Assembly: GCA_964019155.1 (NCBI GenBank)
Contig: OZ025239.1
Coordinates: forward strand, 2,995,874-3,059,873
Length of the DNA: 64,000 bases
Reading direction: 5' to 3'
From: Osedax fenrisi
Lineage: Eukaryota > Annelida > Polychaeta > Sabellida > Siboglinidae
A program made the position numbers and the translations under genes. Shown here one piece after another: positions 53,853 to 64,000 of this stretch. The notes under the pieces were generated by a model. That model did no database searches. It saw only the letters and a program-made list of their open reading frames with translations, and was not told where the DNA came from. How positions within the stretch are numbered: position 1 is the first letter of the stretch; each line of letters begins with the position of its first letter.

Positions 53853-55910
53853 CTGTTATATAACGACACATTATAATATCGCTATAGATAATTCAGTGTA
53901 CATTAATTGATTATATTTGATCATTCGATTATTTTTATATAAAATTAATAAAGATTAAATTAATAATATTTTATATTATGAAAATTAAAATATTAAAAAT
54001 AGTTCACTAGTTAATAATAGATAATAAAACAACTTGCTGTCGTCATTGATTACCTTATCATTAGGCATGGGTAGTTTAAGTATAGTACCATCTGGAAGTT
54101 TGATATACCGAGGTTGTGAAGATCCAGGATTCTCTGCAGGTATCTATAGATGTTTGTATTATATTTAGCATTCATAGGTAAAACATTAATATATAAGCGA
54201 AATTGAAGCGAAATTGAAACGAAATTGAAAACATAATTTATAATTGAATAACTGAATAACAAAAATAATAAGAAATAATATTCACCTTTTATAATTTCAT
54301 AAACTGTTAAAATTAAAACCATTATTCATATTTATAATTGAAATTAAATATATTATATAGTAAATTGGTATTACAAAATGAAAAGCGACGAATAAATATC
54401 AATTCAGGGTGTGTTAAATAATAGATGTTTGTATGGCTAAACCTGTAAAACGCGTCCGTCCGGCAGCTTGACGTAACGAAACTTCTGCGAGTCCATAGGC
54501 ATCATGGATTTATCGCCGATACTCTTAACCCCCATGGTGCCGGCGTTGGTTGCTACGACGGCGGTGGTGGGGCCCTTGAGGGCGGGTAACCCGGGTGATT
54601 GCATGGTGACTGCGAGCTGTGAGTTGTTCAACTGGCCAGGCTTCAGTAGCGACTGAGCTCCGGGCGGTGTTTGATCTATTGCGGATTGCATGCGACGTGT
54701 GTCCGTGGTCTTTAGGTTTATATCTTCTTTACCTGGTGGACGGAGGTGGTGGTGGGGGTTAAGCTGGCACCACTACATGTATATGCGATGTTTGCGGACT
54801 CAGCATTAAGATAGGAGTGTTAGCCTAATGAGAATATAACACTAACACTAGTGATGATGATGATAATGATGGTACTAATGTCAGATGACAATGGTATTGT
54901 GATTTTATACGAAATAAGCAAACATTATTACCAATCATTTACGATTACGATAATTATACATTAGGGTAGCCAGTTATAGTAACTTTTTTAGTTCCCTTCA
55001 TAATAAAGAGCCATCTCGCTCAGAATAACTCCTTTTAATCATTCCAGTATATAATAAAATAAATAAAAATATATATAATAAAAAAATAATAATTGAAAAC
55101 CGACAAAAATTCAGAAAACAAAACCATATTCAAAAATAGATAAGAATTTACATTGAAAATTTATGAAAAAATTTAAATTACAGATATATGAAAGAAAAAA
55201 TTGTTTACAAGTAAAAATTGCCTTTTAGCATATGTAGTATATAAAAACCTTAACAAATATTAAAAATTTTTTTAAAAAATAAATCGATCCACGGAAATTT
55301 TAATTTAATTTTTATATATGTCTATCATCAATATATGAATATAAAATTATTAAGTATTGATATAAAAATAGCATATATTTATTCAAAAAGTGACTTTTAT
55401 TGAGCATTTTAACAAAAAATAAATTTTGGGGTAAACTAATCGTACAATTTTTGTTGTTGGAAAAATAAATATTTTTTTATATTATACCTGGTATATATCA
55501 ATTATAGGCTCACAACAAAGTTTGATCCTTAATTAAAATAATTTATCAACAAAATAATCGAATAAATTACATTAATTAAAAAATAAACAAAATTTAAATT
55601 AATTTAAAATTTTTAAATAATTTTTTACTTTATTAATATTATATTTTTATGACAACGCTCACTACTACATAATTAAGAATACATAAGAAAAAATGTCTAT
55701 TTATAGAAATTTATATTGTAAAATAAATGCAAATATTTCTTCATTAAAGTACTTTTTCTTTATCAATATTAAATATTTGTTGATGAAACTTCATAAATAT
55801 GTTTATTATGACATGTATGACCTACTGTCAGCGAGATAGCAAAACTTTCAAAAACGGGCTACCCTATTGTACATGTCATTAATAAGAATAGTTTTTCAGT
55901 TAAGAAATTA

Positions 55911-55955
<45 letters not shown>

Positions 55956-56493
55956 CATGAAAGAAAAACAATAGAATATTACAATTAAAAAAATGCATTT
56001 TGGATACAAATTATATATCATTTATGTAATATTTTTATTTAAATAAAAAACTAATTATAATATATAAAAATATTTGATAAATCATTTATTATATTAAAAA
56101 TGATATGAAACTGTTTTATTATCAATCACATTATTAATAATGAACTTTATAATATTAACTTTAATAATATGATTTAATTATTGATGCGTGACTATTATTA
56201 TCCCTATGACTAATTTGATGTTTTCATTGTTTTAATATCTTTAATATTTAATATACTAATAATTATCATTTATTTAAAACGAACATATATATATATAAAA
56301 TATATGATTTCAATATAGATTTCAGTATCTTATAATATTAATCATATCAAATATATGATATCATCGAATTATATAGGTATTTATTATAACAAAATAGCTA
56401 TTTTATATTACAAAGGTGACAATATGGACAATAAAGGACATATAAAGGACATATAAAGATTGAGACAAGGGCTTGATTTAGGCATTGTAAATG

Positions 56494-56524
<31 letters not shown>

Positions 56525-59500
56525 AATGTATACAAGAATGAGGTGAATAATAAGAACATTGTTGCCCAATGAATGGAGATGTCATCTGCTATCTGATAAG
56601 CATACACAATTGTGTCTAGAATGTCATGTAGTAGTAGTATACTTAGTAAACATAGTGTCTATTATATTTGATTACTAATGTATATATATATATATATATG
56701 TGTAATTAAATATGAAAATTTAAGACAACATACAACACATTATGGAAAAACTTGAGGCACTAGTACAAATAACATGGTAGTGTGTTTACATGGCAACAAT
56801 TAGTATACAGTGTGTGTAAGCAAGGGTATCCTTTGTGTAAGTTTATACAGTAAATTAATATTGTTAATATTTACAGAAAATATTTTACAAAAAATATAAT
56901 AAAAAATTAATCATATATGTATATTTTATAATTTACACTTTTTACAGAGCAGATACAATATGAACGAATTTAATTTATTTAAATATTTAATAATATATGC
57001 TTATTTCAATTTTACAATATTCAATACACATTAATATTACGGATAACCATATAAATGAGGCGTTGTTTAAGCCAATTAGTTATATTACATTAGTTATATA
57101 CATTAGTGTATAACCTAAATATATACATTTAATAATTGTTATTTAAATTTTAAATTAATTAAAATAAATATTATCATCATTTTTATATTAAATATTTAAC
57201 TATAATTTTTAATAATAATATAGATTTGTATATCGATAGTATAGATATATAATATAGATTATTTATGCACTATTTAAATATATAAAGTAAACAAAGATTT
57301 ATATTTAAACTGTTTGAATGATTTAAATGTTCTATGGCAGTAATAGTGAAAACATATATAGTTCTAGGAGTAGAACATGGATTTATTGAAAGATACATTT
57401 CTTTGCTATATAAATCATACATTTTAATTAGAAAAGTTACATTTTAATTTCATACAAACATTTATCACAAAAGTTATAAAACAAAGTATAATTGTCTAAT
57501 ATATAAAATATGAATGAATACACAATTAATATTATTATTAAATAAAGAAAATTAATAGATGGGATTTTTATAATAAACATTTATCTTTACAGAAAATGAA
57601 ATGAAATATTGAATAAATTGATTATAAATATTTATAATAAATTGATTATGAAAATGAATTATACATATCAAATTAAAATATATAATAAATTATAGTTAAT
57701 ATTTATATAATATATATTTATAATAAATTGATTATGAAAATGAATTATACATATCAAATTAAAATATATAATAAATTATAGTTGATATTTATATAATATA
57801 TATTTATAATAAATTGATTATGAAAATTAATTATACATATCAAATTTAAATATATAATAAATGATAGTTGATATTTATATAATATATATTTATAATAAAT
57901 TGATTATGAAAATTAATTATACATATCAAATTTAAATATATAATAAATGATAGTTAATATTTATATAATATATATTTATAATATATTGATTATGAAAATT
58001 AATTATACATATCAAATTAAAATATATAATAAATTATAGTTAATATTTATAATAAATTGATTATGAAAATGAATTATACATAATATATATTTATAATAAA
58101 TTGATTATGAAAATTAATTATACATATCAAATTTAAATATATAATAAATGATAGTTGATATTTATATAATATATATTTATAATAAATTGATTATGAAAAT
58201 TAATTATACATATCAAATTTAAATATATAATAAATGATAGTTAATATTTATATAATATATATTTATAATATATTGATTATGAAAATTAATTATACATATC
58301 AAATTAAAATATATAATAAATGATAGTTAATATTTATATAATATATATTTATAATAAATTGATTATGAAAATTAATTATACATATCAAATTAAAATATAT
58401 AATAAATTATAGTTATATAATATATATTTATAATAAATTGATTATGAAAATTAATTATACATATCAAATTTAAATATATAATAAATGATAGTTAATATTT
58501 ATATAATATTTATATCATATATATATATAAATGTTAATAAAATATAATACTATTAATATTAAATATAAATAGAATGTTTGACAAAGAAAATTAAAATATG
58601 AATAAACCAGATGTTACTTTGTTCTAGCAAGCTCAATAACAATATTGTTATTACAAGGAAACTGGCAGATCTTGAATACAAATGAATGAATAGATAAACA
58701 ATATGCAGTGTCTGGGTTTTACACATTTAACAAAGAGAATATATTATTATTATTATCTATGAAATTGATTATATAAATATTTGTTTTGTATGTTATATTA
58801 TAAGTAAAAACCTATTTTATATTAAATGTATAAGTTATCATATCCTGCAATACAAACTTTTAGATTATATATTTATTTATGTTACAAAAATGTCAGAAAG
58901 ATGTATTTTCTTATAAATATATTATTGAAATTACAAATTTATTTATAAATTTAATTAAAAGTGAGATGTTTTTCTATATTATTTGTATCAACATCCTAAA
59001 TAATATAATGTGCATTGCATTTTATTATATTTAAGGCATAGTAATATTGAAATTATTAATTTAAAACAACATTTTTGTAATGATACAAATTTCCTAAAAA
59101 ATGCAAATATGTACTCGGGGGATCATAATACAATATGATTATGAAATTATCTAAATATATAGATAAGACAAGTACTTGATTAAGTTAAAATTGTATATTT
59201 TTATATTCTAAAAAAATTAAAATTTTACAATTAATAAAATTATTCACTCTATTTTTATATTAAAATTTATTCTAATTACTAAATAAATGATATCATAACA
59301 AATAATATAGCATAGGGTGGGTTTTCTAAATCCATACGATAAGCAGCAGCAACGCGTTCTTACCTTCTTGATCTATCACGGTGACGGAGCAAAACTGGCG
59401 TTTGATCTCGTCGTGAGTTTCACCGATGTGAGCAGACATCTTGTAGATGGTATCGAACTGAGCCTCGCACATGGAACACACCAGGAGGAGCACCCTACGA

Positions 59501-61578
59501 GCGTGATTGTTTACGCAGTGAACTTCCATGAGGGGGCGCTTGTACGTGATGAACAGACACTCCGAGCAGATGAAGATATCCTTCAAGGTCATGGAACGCA
59601 TGGGAAGGGTGGTTTCGTTGCCGCCTTGACCTCCGGCGGTGTCTATAGTTAGTGTTTGTTGTACGACCCCGTCCGAGGTTACGGTGGCCTCGACTAGGGA
59701 AGAGTTAGCCTGGATGTTCACGGTGGTTGTGTTAGGCTTGGTGATGACCTGTTGACCCAGGGCATCCGTTGACACTGTTGTTATGGCTACGGGTGAAAGG
59801 GTTGGAGGATTGATAACAACTAATATGATGTATATTTGTTGAGGTCATGAAATTCTATAATATAAGTTGTATTTTATTTTTATAGTTCACAAAAGAAAAA
59901 AAGGGAAAAATTAAATTTAAAATTAAAAGAATAAACAATATGAAATGGTAATAAAGCATACTTTTTGATATATTATTTAATAATAACATACAATAATTAT
60001 TGTTAACAACGAGTTCTTGACTGACCTTCAATAGGTGTAGGCTTGTTTCTTTCATTCAGTTGAGACATGGCCACGAATCCGTTGCCGTGCGACTTGTGCG
60101 ACCCGAAATGCATCTTCTGGGCGTGCAGTAGAGCGTGACGTTTCGATAGGCACAGAAACGGACACTCTGTACACCTGAGTATCATCTGTGTGTGTGTGTG
60201 TGGCGGGTATGTGAAATAAGGAATGTCAATTTTAATATCATTAAATCATTAAAAAATGACATGTATTAAAAATATGTGCAGTAACAAATATATTTTTCAT
60301 TAGCAAATTCGTTAACAAAATCTGAAAAAATGTAAAATGAATTTCACTAATATTTGAATAAATAAAATATCAAATAAATATAGATTTGGGTAACTTTATT
60401 ATTATTATTTTTCATCCAAAATTACTAGAATTTATTTTTTCGGAAAATTCTTTGTATTTAATTTTTTATAGTTTTACAAAAGAAAAAAAATAATAGTAAA
60501 AAATATAATAATTAGTATATTTTATATATTCATAAAAAAATGTTTAGCTTATTTTTTATTTCAAACCAATAATTTGATTTTTTATAATTGTTATAAGTTT
60601 CTATATCTTTATTATTATATTCTTAATTAATCTATTTGAAAATAACAATGTATTACTAAAATTAAATTTGAATCACGTTATTTTTTTTGAATAACTTATA
60701 TAATATATAAGAAATTAAAATTATAAATTATTAATATAATAAAAAATATTTATATTTTCAAAATTATAATTTTTAAAGAATCTGAAAATTGGAATATTAA
60801 AAAAATATATACATTATTTTTTTTATTTATATAATTACATTTTTTAAGGTTTTTAACTTATAAATTACTTATAACCCTAAATTTGTTGTTATCAAGAACT
60901 TCAAATCTTTAAAAAAAATCAAGTTCTCGAGAACTTTAAATCTCAGTATTATTTATTTATTATTTAAAAAAATTTTGTTGTTGAATAATTTAATTATAAA
61001 GTAGATACATTTTTATTATAATTCTAGAAAACAAAAAAAAAATATTTTCCGATATATCAGTTTTATTATTTCTAAAATTTGTATTATAAATATGAAAAAG
61101 GTGATTTTTCTTGATAAACTTTTAACAGATGGTTTCGTATTTGTTGTGAAATTTGATTTTTGTTTATAATATATATACCGTGTGATAACATCAGCTTATA
61201 ATGAGTGTTAATGAAGGGGTCGGGGGTTATAGGTCATGAGTACACATACCTTGGCATTCAAGAGCGATGATTGCGGAAGATTAGGGAAAGCGTTCATATT
61301 GATGGAGTCGGGATTCACAGACTTTGAACCAATCATATCTCTGTAAATGAGGTCGTGGCAGCTGTAATAGACGGACGAACGTGCATGCAATACACACACA
61401 AACTAGGACATGAACACTTACTTGAGGTTGTGGTAGTGTTCGTAGTGGTACCACAGGGCGAGTTTCTCGTAAGCTATGAAGTCACAGTGCCGGCAGAACA
61501 TGAACAGGAATGTGGAGAATATTCTAGTACATTTACCTGGGCGAGGGGGTGGGGGGTATTAGAACTATACTATAGCAG

Positions 61579-61622
<44 letters not shown>

Positions 61623-62411
61623 TATCGATGGACGGTAACTATAGAAAATACTCAATATTATTTATTAAATAAGAAAGGAAAACAGAAAATAAAATGAGGT
61701 TCCTAATAAATAACTATTATTATATAAACAACGAAGAGAGATAACAATGGATGACGATAGAGAACCTTCAGCGATGTTCATCATGTGATGATGTTCCTTG
61801 TTGAGATGATCGGCTACCTCGCGGGGTACGGGGTCAACATAGGGGCACATGGGGCACTGGTAGTACTGTATACCGTCGAGACGTTTGCCTGTGTGACATG
61901 CGTAATACGTATAGATATGTCTCTTAATGATATCAACAATGTAAACGTAGAATACGAGATGGATGATATAGGTCAAGAGGTGGAGATAAGGTAAGACTAA
62001 CAGATAATCTTGAGCCAGCCGTTCTTGGGCGTATTCTGAAAGATGTACAACGTTCGTATCTCGGGCTGTTGAGATGTATTCAGAGACTGCATAAGCTCGG
62101 GTACGGGCAGCTGTACGGATAGGGACTCTATGCCAGCCTCCTGCATGTCTCGTACTAGGTTACGGGGCTTAGGGGCGGGGGGTACGTCGTAGTCGTCATC
62201 ATCTGGGGGTAAAGGGGGGGTTATTGATGTGCTTTATTATATCAATTTTGTTATTTGTGAAGCTACATTACTCATAAGGTATCTTTGAAATAAGGGAGGT
62301 GGGTTAGGGTAAGAGGGGTAGTGTAAGAGGGGTAGAGGTGGGATAATAACCGGATGATTCGTCTTTACCTCTTTTACCGGGTACATAGTTCTCTTCGTAG
62401 TCTTCAAACAC
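50802..62411 (-). CDS. C2H2 zinc-finger protein with 15 'PDG' repeats, 3' ten exons
   Basis: Exons (minus): 62411-62369, 62202-62002, 61888-61766, 61536-61422, 61361-61250, 60185-60026, 59786-59364, 54732-54443, 54143-54054, 53852-50802. They total 4608 nt, 1535 residues, with all phases agreeing; the 5' end lies beyond the window. At least five C2H2 fingers sit at residues 93-114, 137-158, 203-224, 325-346 and 355-376, all C-x2-C-x12-H-x4-H. After a linker come 15 copies of [RKQ][YF][LIV][KQR][ML]PDG[TS][LIV]xxIP; 13 of these are in the last exon, mixed with Gln-rich stretches. Then EGQEEQLL octads and an acidic end (EVDSLPIMEEAGG). Fingers plus a Gln-rich acidic region suggest a nuclear DNA-binding regulator (inference). 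I do not recognise an orthologue. The long last exon has balanced codon use, unlike its AT-rich surroundings. Confidence 0.85.
51060..51530 (-). repeat. 24-bp coding minisatellite (EGQEEQLL octads)
   Basis: About 20 units encoding EGQE[EG]QL[LV], kept in frame inside the last exon; end units decay to EGQGGEFV and EGQETQLD. Confidence 0.9.
54054..54143 (-). CDS. Zinc-finger gene exon with second PDG motif
   Basis: IPAENPGSSQPRYIKLPDGT, then ILKLPMPNDK; thirty codons, phase 0 on both sides. Acceptor CTATAG, donor GTAATC. Confidence 0.82.
54443..54732 (-). CDS. Zinc-finger gene exon with first PDG motif
   Basis: KEDINLKTTDTRRMQSAIDQ through QKFRYVKLPDGRVLQ. Its phase joins exactly to the previous exon (VIDQEG-KEDINL), 4.6 kb away. 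Confidence 0.85.
54733..59363. other. 4.6-kb AT-rich intron of the zinc-finger gene
   Basis: No exon recognised. Includes TA tracts near 55920-55950 and 56490-56530 and the 86-bp tandem array at 57.6-58.5 kb. Confidence 0.6.
57625..58515. repeat. ~86-bp AT-rich tandem array
   Basis: About ten copies of a unit starting TTATAATAAATTGATTATGA and including ACATATCAAATT and GATAGTTAATATTTAT; one or two copies are shortened. Confidence 0.9.
59364..59786 (-). CDS. Zinc-finger gene exon, fingers 4 and 5
   Basis: A Thr/Val-rich stretch, then CSECLFITYKRPLMEVHCVN and CSMCEAQFDTIYKMSAHIGE, two C2H2 fingers eight residues apart. Acceptor CCGTAG, donor GTAAGA. Confidence 0.87.
60026..60185 (-). CDS. Zinc-finger gene exon, finger 3
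   Basis: CTECPFLCLSKRHALLHAQK then MH is a C2H2 finger. The acceptor is the end of a (CA)n run. Donor GTCAGT. Confidence 0.85.
61250..61361 (-). CDS. Zinc-finger gene exon, linker
   Basis: CHDLIYRDMIGSKSVNPDSI, then NMNAFPNLPQSSLLNAK. Acceptor ATTACAG, donor AAG|GTATGT. Confidence 0.8.
61422..61536 (-). CDS. Zinc-finger gene exon, finger 2
   Basis: FCRHCDFIAYEKLALWYHYE then HYH gives a C2H2 finger. Acceptor CCCAG, donor AA|GTAAGT. Confidence 0.85.
61576..61622. repeat. (CTA)n microsatellite
   Basis: About 15 CTA units in the intron between fingers 1 and 2. Confidence 0.95.
61766..61888 (-). CDS. Zinc-finger gene exon, finger 1
   Basis: KRLDGIQYYQCPMCPYVDPV, then PREVADHLNKEH completes a C2H2 finger; HHHMMNIAE follows. 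Donor GTTCTC. Confidence 0.85.
62002..62202 (-). CDS. Zinc-finger gene exon, acidic/linker
   Basis: DDDDYDVPPAPKPRNLVRDM through SQQPEIRTLYIFQNTPKNGW and LKII. Acceptor CCCCCAG, donor GTTAGT; phase 1 in and out. Confidence 0.82.
62369..62411 (-). CDS. Zinc-finger gene, first visible exon
   Basis: VFEDYEENYVPGKR plus one base. Acceptor CTTTAG, donor GTAAAG. Earlier exons are outside the window or not recognised in 62.4-64.0 kb. Confidence 0.75.
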
Positions 62412-62635
62412 CTAAAGGTCAGAGGTCAAGTTACTATCCTAGCATAGTAATCATAGACAATGTTCTATATTCATGCATATATTCATAGTAGAAGAAGAAA
62501 GAACACGAAAGTATACGTAGCTAAGAGAACTGTAACACTCATCTAAGGTACAATACAATAAAGTAGTAATGAATATGTTTTATGAACCATGTTCGAAAGG
62601 GATTAGGAAAGGTGTTATATAATTAAAACATTTTC

Positions 62636-62735
62636 TAAAGTGGAATAGTCCGATAGATGTAAAGTAGAATCCGATAGATTTAAAGTAGAATCCGATAGAT
62701 TTAAAATAGAATCCGATAGGTGTAAAGTAGATATG
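62636..62735. repeat. 22-bp tandem repeat (AGTAGAATCCGATAGATTTA)
   Basis: Four to five copies of AGTAGAATCCGATAGATTTAAA or a variant. Confidence 0.9.
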
Positions 62736-63734
62736 TACAGAAAAGAATAGTAGAAAGTAAAATAGAAGTACTCCATATTAGTTGTAGATGCAATGCTTGA
62801 ATACACTAACTACAGAAAACTAAGCATGCATTGATGATTGTAAATTAAGAGGATTAAGTCTTTAAAATAAAAATTGTGTACAAAATTATAGGTTAAAAAC
62901 ACATATAAAATATAAAAACGTAATTTTAGAACACTACCTATTTCTAATAAAATAATGATTATATTATAACACTGTTTTTCAATAGTTGTAATTTATCAAT
63001 TTGAATTATTTAAAAACAATGTTGTCAATAATATCTTTATTTTCATGTCAACTAGCGACACATGTTGGTTTATTGTATAATTGCTATTGATTGGCCGTTG
63101 GTGCTATTCTAGAATAATACCATAGCGTCATTTCATTATAAATAATATAGATTTAAACAACAATTATCTCAGAATATTTGTTTTTCTTGTGAAATTTACT
63201 ATTTCTCTGTAAATAATTAACTAAACTGTTCACAGTCAAATGTTCACAGTATGTTTAATATTATATGTATATTGTATCTATACGAAATATTTGTGATTAG
63301 ATATAGAGTTGATAATAAAATTTAAAAAATAAATATTCTATTTAATCACATTTTTTTAAAAAGCTAATATTCTCATTATTTATAAATTCTATATAATAAT
63401 TAACATTATATATTAATGATAAGCAATTTAAATTTTGTGAAAAATTGTAATTATTTTATGAGATTTTGAATTTAAAAAAAAAATTCATATCTAATTACAT
63501 TGAAATTTAAAAACTGAATATAAAGTCAATATGTTATTATACATATACAGATTAATATAAATATATATATATTAGTAAAATAGATTTATATTGATTTTTA
63601 AAAATTATTAATAATACAAAATATATTTAAATTAATAAACAATAATATATAAATTATATTTAATAAACAGAGCAGATTAAATTTCTTGATAAGATTAATA
63701 TTAATATTATATACAATTATGATAATTTCATAAT

Positions 63735-63865
63735 TAATAAATATATTATAAATCATAAAATAGTATATATATAATTATTTAATGTGTAATAACTAATTAA
63801 TAAATATATTATAAATCATAAAATAGTATATATATAATTATTTAATGTGTAATAACTAATTAATA
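63735..63865. repeat. ~63-bp direct duplication
   Basis: Two almost identical copies containing ATATTATAAATCATAAAATA and ATTATTTAATGTGTAATAAC. Confidence 0.9.
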
Positions 63866-64000
63866 ATTAATAATAAAAAATGCTTTGTTTCATAAATGAT
63901 TCAAGCTATTCATATTATTAATTAAAATAAATTAAATGTTAAAAAAATAATAAAAAAATCTGTTATATATATAATTAAAAATCATGTTAATTACTAAAAT

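Larger units (their letters stand above)
62412..64000. other. AT-rich sequence upstream of last visible zinc-finger exon
   Basis: No exon recognised; presumably an intron of the zinc-finger gene. Contains two short tandem arrays. Confidence 0.5.

Overview
This is a window of an AT-rich invertebrate animal nuclear genome. It shows intron-split genes with GT-AG junctions (donors very often GTTAGT or GTCAGT), long AT introns, many (TA)n tracts, non-LTR retrotransposon relics, a tRNA-derived SINE family, several inverted-repeat (MITE-like) elements and many minisatellites. Nothing in it looks bacterial or viral. I cannot name the species; the gene and transposon content fits an aquatic invertebrate, and that is inference.

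Layout. (1) 659-7015, + strand: five 3' exons of an Abraxas-family gene (scaffold of the BRISC/BRCA1-A deubiquitinase complexes); its 5' part lies off the left edge. (2) 7.3-16.8 kb: mostly repeats. They include an RTE/CR1-like LINE relic (minus), a Harbinger-like MITE with a nested SINE, a CR1/L2-like LINE relic (plus) and the RNase H end of an I-like LINE (plus). (3) 16826-17488, +: terminal coding exon of an unrecognised gene. (4) 18.9-20.1 kb: LINE endonuclease/RT relic; 20137-20773: a TTAA-flanked inverted-repeat element. (5) 41444 down to 21294, minus: a complete 17-exon melanotransferrin-like gene. I reconstructed it exon by exon with every phase agreeing: 776 residues, signal peptide, two transferrin lobes and a hydrophobic GPI-type tail. 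Its introns hold the largest satellites of the window, including about 106 copies of a 42-bp unit. (6) 42.9-47.0 kb: three minus-strand LINE fragments, then about 3.8 kb with no recognisable gene. (7) 62411 down to 50802, minus: ten 3' exons (1535 residues, 5' incomplete) of a C2H2 zinc-finger protein. Its C-terminal half carries 15 copies of a motif of the form RYLKMPDGTLxxIP plus Gln-rich and EGQ-octad repeats.

The three recognised genes have no evident joint function; this looks like ordinary gene order. The most notable points are these. Both lobes of the melanotransferrin-like protein have lost key iron and carbonate ligands. The zinc-finger protein has an unusual 'PDG' repeat family. 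Tandem repeats repeatedly sit right at exon borders, in two cases copying the splice site itself. All calls were made by reading the sequence; no database search was run.
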